Below, piece by piece: positions 1-5,337 of a stretch of 16,061 nucleotides of DNA. The notes below the pieces were generated by a model, which worked only from the letters and a program-made list of their open reading frames with translations, was not told the origin of the DNA and searched no databases. Positions within the stretch are counted from its first letter, which is position 1. Each line of letters starts with the position of its first letter. Source of the DNA: Methylophilaceae bacterium (GTDB lineage Bacteria; Pseudomonadota; Gammaproteobacteria; Burkholderiales; Methylophilaceae); NCBI GenBank assembly GCA_009926525.1, contig RFOR01000005.1:1-16061 (forward strand), in the 5' to 3' direction. The position numbers were made by a program, and so were the translations under genes.

Positions 1-501
1 AACTGGCGCCTAGTCAAAATCGCAACAACTAAAGCACAGCGCAAACTGTTCTTTAACTTGCGCAGCATGAAAACTGGCGCCGGTAGCCTTCAGCCAGATG
101 AGGTCGCTCACATCGCACGTGAGCTCAATGTAAAGCCTGAGGAAGTGCTTGAAATGGAGTCTCGCCTAGGCGGTCACGAGGTCTCTCTCGAAGGCAACGC
201 AGATGATGACGGCGAAGATAAATTCAGCCCGATTGCCTACCTAGAGGATGAACAGCCTGAGCCTTCAGAAATGCTTTCAGCAATCGAGCAAGAACATTTG
301 CAAACAACTGGCTTAGCAAATGCACTTGCTAGCCTGGATGAGCGCAGCCGCCGTATTGTTGAAGCGCGCTGGTTAACGCAAGACAACAGTTCAACTTTGC
401 ATGATTTAGCTGCTGAGTTTGGTGTTTCTGCTGAGCGTATTCGCCAAATTGAACAAAAGGCGATGGAAAAGATGAAGGTTGCCTTAGCAGCTAATCATTA
501 A
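1..501 (+). CDS. rpoH: RNA polymerase heat-shock sigma factor RpoH (sigma-32), C-terminal part
   Basis: 5'-truncated by the window edge: the frame is open from base 1 and encodes the last 166 residues (E. coli RpoH is about 284 aa, so roughly the last 58%). RpoH directs RNA polymerase to heat-shock promoters. The diagnostic RpoH box QRKLFFNLR lies at residues 13-21 of the visible part. An acidic linker follows (about 60-95), then region 4 with LDERSRRIVEARWL and the -35-binding helix-turn-helix LAAEFGVSAERIRQIEQKA (about 137-155). An internal TTG at base 58 is not the true start, because the RpoH box lies upstream of it in the same frame. The gene ends just before a strong terminator. Identity is firm; promoter and start are outside the window. 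Confidence 0.97.
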   Translation, partial: NWRLVKIATTKAQRKLFFNLRSMKTGAGSLQPDEVAHIARELNVKPEEVLEMESRLGGHEVSLEGNADDDGEDKFSPIAYLEDEQPEPSEMLSAIEQEHLQTTGLANALASLDERSRRIVEARWLTQDNSSTLHDLAAEFGVSAERIRQIEQKAMEKMKVALAANH

Positions 502-527
502 TATCTATTTCAAGAAACCTAAGAAAT

Positions 528-556
528 AAAAAAAGCTGCCAGTGGCAGCTTTTTTT
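528..556. terminator. Bidirectional rho-independent terminator after rpoH
   Basis: Six GC-rich stem pairs GCTGCC (535-540) / GGCAGC (544-549) with loop AGT, flanked by seven A (528-534) and seven T (550-556). The A and T runs can extend the stem and give a U-tract in both directions. It ends rpoH on the plus strand and could end the minus-strand small ORF whose stop codon is 26 bases away. Confidence 0.93.
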
Positions 557-581
557 ATTGGGCAATTACGCCTTTGTACTT

Positions 582-683
582 TTAGTGAAAGAAAATCACT
601 GATAGCGCGCTAAACCAAGAAAATGCGATTAGGCCAATCAACATGGTTAATGGCAAATTATCGAATGTGAAATATTGTTTCAT
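582..683 (-). CDS. Putative 33-aa single-span membrane protein downstream of ccoS
   Basis: Unrecognised. A 33-codon ORF runs from ATG (683) to TAA (582). It begins MKQYFTFDN and then has one continuous hydrophobic segment (about residues 10-32, PLTMLIGLIAFSWF and on), ending FFH. This is the composition of a one-helix membrane micropeptide. It lies 108 bases downstream of ccoS on the same strand and ends just before the bidirectional terminator. The ribosome binding site is weak (GGAC about 7 bases before ATG). Small oxidase-associated subunits of this size exist (CcoM, CydX and similar), and the ccoS neighbour makes a respiratory role conceivable, but I see no sequence match to any of them. 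Chance occurrence cannot be excluded for so short an ORF; the complete TM pattern and the terminator placement argue for a real gene. Confidence 0.45.
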   Translation of the reverse strand: MKQYFTFDNLPLTMLIGLIAFSWFSALSVIFFH

Positions 684-791
684 ATGAAGTCCGTTTTCAA
701 TAAAAAATAAATTCTGTGGTTTTATGTAACTAGGTTTGTAGTTTATTAGCTTAGGGCCAGTAGTTCAACTCAAGATTACACCAAAATAAGT

Positions 792-1010
792 TTATTTAGT
801 CTTAGTTTGATCTGGCTCAATTGCTGGCCGAGTTGGTTTTGAGTGATTAAATGGAATCATCGGATCATCCTCATCCATCAAAATGCGCTGAGCAGGGCCA
901 TCAAGGTCGTCATACTGGCCACTTTTAATCGCCCATAAAATCCCAATCGCGGCCAAGGCAATAAACACCACCGACAAACCCAACTGAAAAAATAAAGCGC
1001 TAAGACTCAA
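792..1010 (-). CDS. ccoS: Cbb3-type cytochrome oxidase assembly protein CcoS
   Basis: A 72-aa protein with one N-terminal membrane helix (about residues 7-28) followed by the CcoS signature WAIKSGQYDDLDGPAQRILM (residues 26-45) and an acidic/proline-rich tail. CcoS is needed for maturation of the haem/copper-containing cbb3 oxidase in the cytoplasmic membrane. The start is TTG at 1010: an in-frame stop lies directly before it, and a good ribosome binding site (AGAGGA, 8 bases upstream) supports it. The next ATG would fall inside the signature. The usual partners (ccoNOQP, ccoGHI) are absent: rpoH lies on one side and the ubi operon, divergently read, on the other. Expression is probably from the minus-strand promoter at 1082-1111. 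Confidence 0.92.
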   Translation of the reverse strand: MSLSALFFQLGLSVVFIALAAIGILWAIKSGQYDDLDGPAQRILMDEDDPMIPFNHSKPTRPAIEPDQTKTK

Positions 1011-1081
1011 TCAAGTATTCCTCTTTAAAAAATTAAAACTCAATGTTGTAATGATACGCGCTTAACTATTATGCATCTTGA

Positions 1082-1111
1082 TTTATATCAGCCATCTTTA
1101 GTTTGGCTCAA
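1082..1111 (-). promoter_or_regulatory. Predicted sigma-70 promoter for ccoS
   Basis: On the minus strand, -35 TTGAGC (1111-1106) is separated by 18 bases from -10 TATAAA (1087-1082), which is preceded by an extended -10 TGA. Predicted transcription start is near 1075, giving a leader of about 65 bases to the ccoS TTG. Pattern match only. Confidence 0.5.
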
Positions 1112-1126
1112 TGCAAGTGCGCTTTC

Positions 1127-1135
1127 TGCTATGAT
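1127..1135 (+). promoter_or_regulatory. Predicted extended -10 promoter for the DUF971-ubiE-ubiJ-ubiB operon
   Basis: TGC followed by TATGAT (1130-1135) is a full extended -10 element (TGn-TATGAT). There is no good -35 box at normal spacing, which extended -10 promoters tolerate. A start near 1142 would leave a leader of about 20 bases before the ATG at 1161, which itself lacks a clear Shine-Dalgarno sequence. It shares the short divergent region with the ccoS promoter. Confidence 0.42.
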
Positions 1136-1160
1136 TAAGCTTTAAGTTTATTTAACATTT

Positions 1161-1544
1161 ATGCACTCAAATAACGCCAATCCACCAAGACCAAGCAACA
1201 TCAAACTGCATCAAAAATCACGACTCTTAGAAATCGCTTTTGATGACAACACAGAATGCATGCTTTCTTGTGAGTTTCTCCGAGTTTATTCTCCTTCAGC
1301 CGAAGTGCGAGGCCACGGTATAGGCCAAGAAGTATTACAAACCGGTAAAGAAGATGTGAACATTTTGGCCATTGAGCCTGTCGGACAATATGCCATTAAG
1401 CTTATTTTTTCTGATGGCCACGACACAGGGCTATATTCTTGGGACTATTTATACGACTTAGCCCGCAATTACGAGGGGCTTTGGTTAGAATACATAGGCA
1501 AGCTAGATGCCGCAGGCGTGAAGCGCACCCCTAGCGAAGCTTAA
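1161..1544 (+). CDS. DUF971 (gamma-butyrobetaine hydroxylase-like N-terminal domain) protein
   Basis: A 127-aa protein that is essentially one DUF971/GBBH-like_N domain: IKLHQKSRLLEIAFDDN (residues 14-30), CEFLRVYSPSAEVRGHG (37-53) and a C-terminal SDGHDTGLYSWDYLYDL (84-100). The domain is also found at the N-terminus of 2-oxoglutarate-dependent gamma-butyrobetaine hydroxylases, but here the catalytic domain is absent, so no hydroxylase activity should be inferred. The stand-alone form is common in Betaproteobacteria next to ubiE. The function is unestablished, and co-transcription with ubiE, 18 bases downstream, suggests a link to quinone or iron-related metabolism only by association. The ATG at 1161 is chosen because it precedes the whole domain, although no Shine-Dalgarno sequence is obvious. 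Confidence 0.9.
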   Translation: MHSNNANPPRPSNIKLHQKSRLLEIAFDDNTECMLSCEFLRVYSPSAEVRGHGIGQEVLQTGKEDVNILAIEPVGQYAIKLIFSDGHDTGLYSWDYLYDLARNYEGLWLEYIGKLDAAGVKRTPSEA

Positions 1545-1562
1545 CTCAGAAGGCACAAAAAA

Positions 1563-2303
1563 ATGTCAGATTCAAATCAAACACACTTCGGTTTTAAAAC
1601 CGTCAACGAAAGCGAGAAAGCCAGCAAGGTTGGCGAGGTATTCCATTCCGTTGCACGCAAGTATGACTTGATGAACGACGTGATGTCAGCAGGCCTGCAC
1701 CGCACCTGGAAACGCTTTGCGGTTGAAATCAGCGGCGTAAAAGCGGGAGATAAGGTACTGGATGTTGCTGGCGGCAGTGGAGATCTATCTCGACTATTCA
1801 ACAAAAAAGTAGGGCCAACAGGCCAAGTTATTTTGACTGACATCAACGCATCCATGTTAGCCGTTGGGCGTGACCGCCTGATTGACGACGGCGCTGCAGT
1901 GCCGGCATTGCAATGCGATGCAGAAAAACTGCCCTTCCCAGACAATCACTTTGACTGCGTGATTGTAGCGTTTGGCCTACGTAACATGACGCATAAAGAC
2001 AGAGCGCTTGCCGAGATGCGACGCGTACTTAAAACTGGCGGTCGTTTATTAGTGCTTGAGTTCTCACAAGTCTGGAAGCCGCTCGCACCGCTATACGATG
2101 CCTACTCATTCAAGCTACTACCTTTCATGGGTAAATTGTTTGCTAAGGATGCTGATAGTTATCAATACTTAGCAGAATCAATTCGCATGCATCCAGACCA
2201 AGAAGCCTTGCGCCAAATGATGCTAGATGCAGGTTTAGGCAAAGTGGATTATTACAACCTAGCCGCTGGCGTGGTTGCTTTGCACAAAGGTTGGAAAGTC
2301 TAA
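1563..2303 (+). CDS. ubiE: UbiE, C-methyltransferase of ubiquinone/menaquinone synthesis
   Basis: A 246-aa class I SAM-dependent methyltransferase (E. coli UbiE 251 aa). It C-methylates the 2-polyprenyl-6-methoxy-1,4-benzoquinol intermediate of ubiquinone synthesis, and demethylmenaquinol where that pathway exists. Family landmarks are [25 protein letters not shown] (residues 27-50), SAM-binding motif I DVAGGSGD (67-74; most homologues have GGTGD), the acidic LTDIN (91-95) that contacts the SAM ribose, and [24 protein letters not shown] (137-160). Ribosome binding site AGAAGG lies about 9 bases before ATG. It is followed by ubiJ and ubiB, the same order as E. coli ubiE-ubiJ-ubiB, which strongly supports the assignment. 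Confidence 0.97.
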   Translation: MSDSNQTHFGFKTVNESEKASKVGEVFHSVARKYDLMNDVMSAGLHRTWKRFAVEISGVKAGDKVLDVAGGSGDLSRLFNKKVGPTGQVILTDINASMLAVGRDRLIDDGAAVPALQCDAEKLPFPDNHFDCVIVAFGLRNMTHKDRALAEMRRVLKTGGRLLVLEFSQVWKPLAPLYDAYSFKLLPFMGKLFAKDADSYQYLAESIRMHPDQEALRQMMLDAGLGKVDYYNLAAGVVALHKGWKV

Positions 2304-2311
2304 AGCACTTT

Positions 2312-2884
2312 ATGTTCAAGCCTTTATTAAGCCGCTTACTCAATCATCTCATTACGCAAAATCAATGGGCGCGTGCACATCTTTTGCCTTTTAGCGGCAA
2401 AACGGTGCAGTTTAATATCCCACCAGCAAATGCTAGCTTAACCATCTTAGAAGATGGCGGTTTGGCAATGGCAGGTGAAACATTAAATGCGGATGCATCT
2501 ATTCATTTATCCCCATCTCTGGCATTGAGACTAATAGCCAAAGATACCGATGCCATGTCGCAAGTAAGGATTGAAGGCGACACCGAACTTGCAAAAACTT
2601 TAGCTAAAGTTCTGCAAAACATTAAGTGGGACTACGAAGAAGATTTAAGCAAAGTCGTTGGCGATATTTCAGCCAACAAGGCGAGTACGTTTGCCAAAAA
2701 CACCGCCCAAGAAATCAGGCAACAATCTGTGAATTTTGCCGAGATGGCAGTTGAATACTGGCAAGAAGAGAATCCGCTCATCGCCAAAAAGCGCCATGTG
2801 GAAGACTTTGTGCAAAAAGTGGATGTGCTGCGCGACGATGTTGAGCGCCTAGAGAAGCGTTTAGCTAAATTGCTGACGAAATAA
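2312..2884 (+). CDS. ubiJ: UbiJ, SCP2-domain accessory factor of aerobic ubiquinone synthesis
   Basis: A 190-aa protein with an SCP2-like lipid-binding domain (about residues 15-105; FNIPPANASLTILEDGGLAM, then LRIEGD-type VRIEGDTELAKTLAKVLQNIKWDYEEDLS) and a charged C-terminal coiled coil (about 160-190, VDVLRDDVERLEKRLAKLL). In E. coli, UbiJ (formerly YigP) with UbiK organises the soluble Ubi complex and binds hydrophobic quinone intermediates. I chose ATG 2312, 8 bases after the ubiE stop. An in-frame TTG at 2291 would overlap ubiE by 13 bases and add seven residues without domain value. Sequence conservation in this family is low, so the order ubiE-ubiJ-ubiB is an important part of the evidence. 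Confidence 0.9.
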   Translation: MFKPLLSRLLNHLITQNQWARAHLLPFSGKTVQFNIPPANASLTILEDGGLAMAGETLNADASIHLSPSLALRLIAKDTDAMSQVRIEGDTELAKTLAKVLQNIKWDYEEDLSKVVGDISANKASTFAKNTAQEIRQQSVNFAEMAVEYWQEENPLIAKKRHVEDFVQKVDVLRDDVERLEKRLAKLLTK

Positions 2885-2906
2885 ACAAATAAAAGAAAAA
2901 TAAACG

Positions 2907-4436
2907 ATGCGCTTTTTTAGATTACTCAAAATTATATTCATCTCACTCAAGTTTGGTCTTGATGAGTTTGTGCTTGCGCATAGCAAATTTGCCTTTCTCC
3001 GAAAAACAATTCAAACCGTATTATTTTTCCGTAACAGCAAACAATCCCGCGGCGAACGCCTGCGTTTGGCGCTTGAAGTACTTGGCCCTATCTTCGTGAA
3101 GTTTGGGCAAATGCTCTCCACACGTCGTGATTTAATTCCACTCGACATCGCTGACGAACTTGCCAAGCTGCAAGACCAGGTGCCGCCGTTTGAGTATGCG
3201 CTGGTCGAAAACATCTTAATCGAGACCTACAAAAAACCTGTTAACCAAATTTTCAGCCAATTTGACGCCACACCGATAGCTAGCGCTTCTGTGGCGCAAG
3301 TGCATTTTGCGCACCTCTTGGATGGCAAGCCAGTGGCGGTCAAGATCTTGCGTCCAGGAATTGCATCCGTTATTCAAAAGGACATCAAGTTGCTTGAGGT
3401 TGCTGCCTGGCTTATTCAGGCCTTGCTTGCCGATGGCAAAAGACTTCGTCCGCGCGAGGTTGTAGAAGACTTCGCACAGCACATCAACAACGAACTTGAC
3501 CTCATGCTTGAGGCCGCGAACTGCAGTTTACTAGGTCGCAACTTCCCGAACAGCCCATTACTTCAAGTACCCGAAGTTTATTGGGACTGGTGCCATGAGC
3601 AGGTCATGGTCATGGAGCGCATGAACGGCACGCCGGTAAGCCAAGTAGATAAACTACGAAGCATGGGCATCGATATCCCAAAACTTGCACGAGATGGTGT
3701 AGAGATTTTCTTCACACAAGTTTTCCGTGATGGCTTTTTCCATGCCGACATGCACCCTGGCAACATTCAAGTCGCTGACGATGGTCGTTACATCGCGCTT
3801 GATTTTGGCATCATGGGCACACTCACCGAAAGTGACAAACAATATTTAGCTCGTAACTTCTTGGCGTTTTTCCGCCGTGACTACCGCGAGGTGGCGCAAG
3901 CGCATATTGAATCGGGCTGGGTGCCAAGCGATGTGTCTATCGACCAATTTGAAACCGCGATTCGTGCAGTGTGTGAGCCTATTTTCAATAAGCCGCTTAA
4001 AGACATCTCATTCGGCCGGGTGCTCATTCGATTGTTCCACACAGCAAGAAGATTTGGCCTCATCATTCAGCCACAACTCACCATGCTCCAAAAAACGTTA
4101 CTTAACGTTGAAGGATTAGGGCGCGATTTAGACCCAGAACTAGACCTATGGAAAACTGCGCAGCCATTTCTTGAGCGATGGATGTCCGAGCAAATTGGCT
4201 GGCGCAGCGTATTAAAACGTATCAAAACAGAGGCGCCACATTGGGGCGCTGTGATACCAACATTACCCCGAAAAATTGACGCGTTTTTAACGCATGACAT
4301 CAATCAAGCTGCAGAGTTAAAACTGGAAGTGTCTCGCTTAAATGATTTGCATCAGAAACAAACACGACTCATCAATGTGCTTAGTGCAGTTTTGATCGGC
4401 CTTGCTTTGTTTGGTATTTTCAAATTAAATCAATAA
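2907..4436 (+). CDS. ubiB: UbiB, atypical ADCK-family kinase of ubiquinone synthesis
   Basis: A 509-aa member of the UbiB/ADCK/COQ8 atypical kinase family, which has ATPase activity and supports ubiquinone synthesis at the inner membrane. Visible motifs are KxGQ-type KFGQ (residues 65-68) with MLSTRRDLIP; the alanine-rich loop ASASVAQVH (126-133) that replaces a protein-kinase P-loop; VAVKILRP (143-150, ATP-binding Lys146); ELDLMLEAAN (196-205); catalytic-loop FFHADMHPGN (277-286); and DFG (299-301). The C-terminus has one clear hydrophobic helix (about 486-506) after a charged coiled-coil-like stretch. It is somewhat shorter than E. coli UbiB (546 aa), but all kinase motifs are intact. ATG is 22 bases after ubiJ and the ribosome binding site is poor (A-rich). 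Confidence 0.96.
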   Translation: MRFFRLLKIIFISLKFGLDEFVLAHSKFAFLRKTIQTVLFFRNSKQSRGERLRLALEVLGPIFVKFGQMLSTRRDLIPLDIADELAKLQDQVPPFEYALVENILIETYKKPVNQIFSQFDATPIASASVAQVHFAHLLDGKPVAVKILRPGIASVIQKDIKLLEVAAWLIQALLADGKRLRPREVVEDFAQHINNELDLMLEAANCSLLGRNFPNSPLLQVPEVYWDWCHEQVMVMERMNGTPVSQVDKLRSMGIDIPKLARDGVEIFFTQVFRDGFFHADMHPGNIQVADDGRYIALDFGIMGTLTESDKQYLARNFLAFFRRDYREVAQAHIESGWVPSDVSIDQFETAIRAVCEPIFNKPLKDISFGRVLIRLFHTARRFGLIIQPQLTMLQKTLLNVEGLGRDLDPELDLWKTAQPFLERWMSEQIGWRSVLKRIKTEAPHWGAVIPTLPRKIDAFLTHDINQAAELKLEVSRLNDLHQKQTRLINVLSAVLIGLALFGIFKLNQ

Positions 4437-4451
4437 GCAATTTGATTGCTT
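4435..4451 (+). terminator. Weak hairpin at the ubiB stop codon
   Basis: A 7-bp stem AAGCAAT / ATTGCTT with loop TTG overlaps the ubiB stop codon. It is AT-rich and followed only by TTAAATTA rather than a clean T run. It is at best a leaky terminator or an mRNA 3'-end stabiliser. Confidence 0.3.
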
Positions 4452-4521
4452 TAAATTAGAGGCACCCTATTTGACGGTACATGTTGACCCTATAACCAGA
4501 AATTAAAAATTTGTAATAATT

Positions 4522-4551
4522 TTGACATGTATTTTCGAAAAAATTTATATG
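4522..4551 (+). promoter_or_regulatory. Predicted sigma-70 promoter upstream of the HU gene
   Basis: Perfect -35 TTGACA (4522-4527), then 18 bases, then -10-like TATATG (4546-4551, 4 of 6 matches) in an AT-rich stretch. Predicted start is near 4558. The terminator-like hairpin at 4579-4603 lies between this promoter and the HU ATG at 4635. Two further TTGAC words (4471, 4484) have no properly spaced -10 box. Confidence 0.5.
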
Positions 4552-4578
4552 AATGCTTCTCCTACGCATTACTCTATT

Positions 4579-4603
4579 GAGCGTCTTTGGACGCTCTTTT
4601 TTT
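4579..4603 (+). terminator. Rho-independent terminator or attenuator in front of HU
   Basis: A perfect 7-bp GC-rich stem GAGCGTC (4579-4585) / GACGCTC (4590-4596) with loop TTTG, followed by seven T (4597-4603). It meets all criteria of an intrinsic terminator. It lies 143 bases after ubiB and 31 bases before the HU start, downstream of the predicted HU promoter. It may stop ubiB read-through, act as a leader attenuator, or end a very short transcript of about 45 nt. Confidence 0.8.
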
Positions 4604-4634
4604 ATCAGTTTTTTGTACTAGATTGGAATTAGAT

Positions 4635-4938
4635 ATGAACAAATCAGAATTAATTGATGCAGTTGCAAACTCTGCAGACCTTTCAAAGGCCTCAGCAGGT
4701 CGAGCTGTTGATGCAACAGTTGCTGCTATTACTGCGGCACTTAAAAAAGGTGAACCAGTTACATTGATTGGCTTTGGTACATTTAAAGTATCACACCGCG
4801 CAGCACGCACAGAAAGTATCACACCGCGCAGCACGCACAGGTCGCAATCCACAAACAGGTGCTGAGTTGAAAATTGCAGCTCGCAAAGCACCAGCATTTA
4901 CTGCAGGCAAAGCATTGAAAGAAGCTGTTAACAAATAA
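4635..4938 (+). pseudogene. hupB: HU-type DNA-binding protein gene, frameshifted by a 28-bp tandem duplication
   Basis: HU is a small nucleoid protein that binds and bends DNA as a dimer. The frame starts normally ([20 protein letters not shown], then [16 protein letters not shown], residues 1-59; Shine-Dalgarno GGA 7 bases upstream). It then shifts because 28 bp are duplicated in tandem. As read, translation continues 17 foreign residues and stops at TGA 4863-4865, giving a 76-aa product without the DNA-binding arm. If one repeat copy is removed, the frame restores a textbook 91-aa HU with [21 protein letters not shown] and the C-terminal helix, ending at 4938. No other damage is visible, so the lesion is recent or is a sequencing/assembly error. 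The HU-beta label rests on general resemblance; other HU/IHF genes may exist elsewhere in the genome. Confidence 0.9.
4785..4840 (+). repeat. Exact 28-bp tandem duplication inside the HU gene
   Basis: Copy 1 is 4785-4812 and copy 2 is 4813-4840. Each begins AAAGTATCACACC and ends GCACGCACAG, with no mismatch between copies and no spacer. Because 28 is not a multiple of 3, the copy number sets the HU reading frame. The flanking bases (T before copy 1, G after copy 2) do not extend the repeat, so there is no microhomology beyond the unit itself. Confidence 0.97.
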
Positions 4939-4953
4939 AGCTCTTAAATGGAT

Positions 4954-4983
4954 AAAAAAAGCTAGGCGAGCCTAGCTTTTTTT
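4954..4983. terminator. Bidirectional rho-independent terminator after HU
   Basis: GCTAGG (4961-4966) / CCTAGC (4971-4976) with loop CGAG, flanked by seven A (4954-4960) and seven T (4977-4983). It works on the plus strand for HU and, by its symmetry, on the minus strand for the small ORF that stops at 4996. Confidence 0.92.
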
Positions 4984-4995
4984 ATGTGCTGAAAA

Positions 4996-5094
4996 TCAAT
5001 TATTGTCGAGCCACTTTGAGAATACGTAAAGAATGAAGCTCACCACGACCAAAATCCCAACCAATGTTGCAATGCCTTGCCATCCGAAAAACAT
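4996..5094 (-). CDS. Putative 32-aa single-span membrane protein
   Basis: Unrecognised. A 32-codon ORF runs from ATG (5094) to TGA (4996). It starts MFFGWQG, continues with a clean hydrophobic helix (about residues 7-25, IATLVGILVVVSFILYVF), then SKWLDNN, a short charged tail, which predicts a single transmembrane span. A very strong purine-rich ribosome binding site (six G followed by AAA) lies 5 to 6 bases before the ATG, which is the best evidence that it is translated. It has its own space between the HU terminator, which it converges on, and the miaB promoter, from which it diverges. A minus-strand TATAAC (5125-5120) is a possible -10, but no convincing -35 accompanies it. The function is unknown and I see no similarity to the 33-aa ORF near ccoS. 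Confidence 0.55.
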   Translation of the reverse strand: MFFGWQGIATLVGILVVVSFILYVFSKWLDNN

Positions 5095-5203
5095 ATGATT
5101 TCCCCCCAAGTATTTTGTTGTTATAAAAATTACGTATTAAATTGTGCCACAGATTTAATCAAAATTGATAGCACGCCTACTTTATGAATAAATGATATGG
5201 CGT

Positions 5204-5232
5204 TTGGCATTCCACTCTTGCTAAGCTACAAT
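5204..5232 (+). promoter_or_regulatory. Predicted sigma-70 promoter of the miaB operon
   Basis: -35 TTGGCA (5204-5209, 5 of 6), a 17-base spacer, and -10 TACAAT (5227-5232, 5 of 6). A start near 5239 gives a leader of about 99 bases before the miaB ATG. This is the best-matching promoter in the window. Confidence 0.65.
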
Positions 5233-5337
5233 TAAGGCTTATCTTTTTGAGTTTTAAATCTATTTTGCGAAGTTGCTCCTGCAGCCCTCCTACAACGCCC
5301 CACCACGTGCCTTTCAGCGCGCAAAGTTTGCTTAGCC

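Noticed and set aside
3216..3482. Minus-strand ORF of 88 codons inside ubiB
   Set aside because: Shadow of the ubiB coding frame with no independent start signals or recognisable domain.
4471..4496. TTGACG ... TATAAC as a promoter upstream of HU
   Set aside because: The two boxes are separated by only 14 bases, too short for sigma-70; the TTGACA at 4522 has workable spacing.
4785..4865. Programmed ribosomal frameshifting to rescue HU across the duplication
   Set aside because: A +1 shift would be needed inside the repeat and would insert nine or so extra residues in the body of HU; no slippery site or stimulatory structure is visible, and a simple duplication explains the data.
4574..4897. 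Minus-strand ORF of 107 codons across the HU gene and its leader
   Set aside because: It is antisense to HU and is open only because the duplication and leader happen to lack stops; no recognisable protein.
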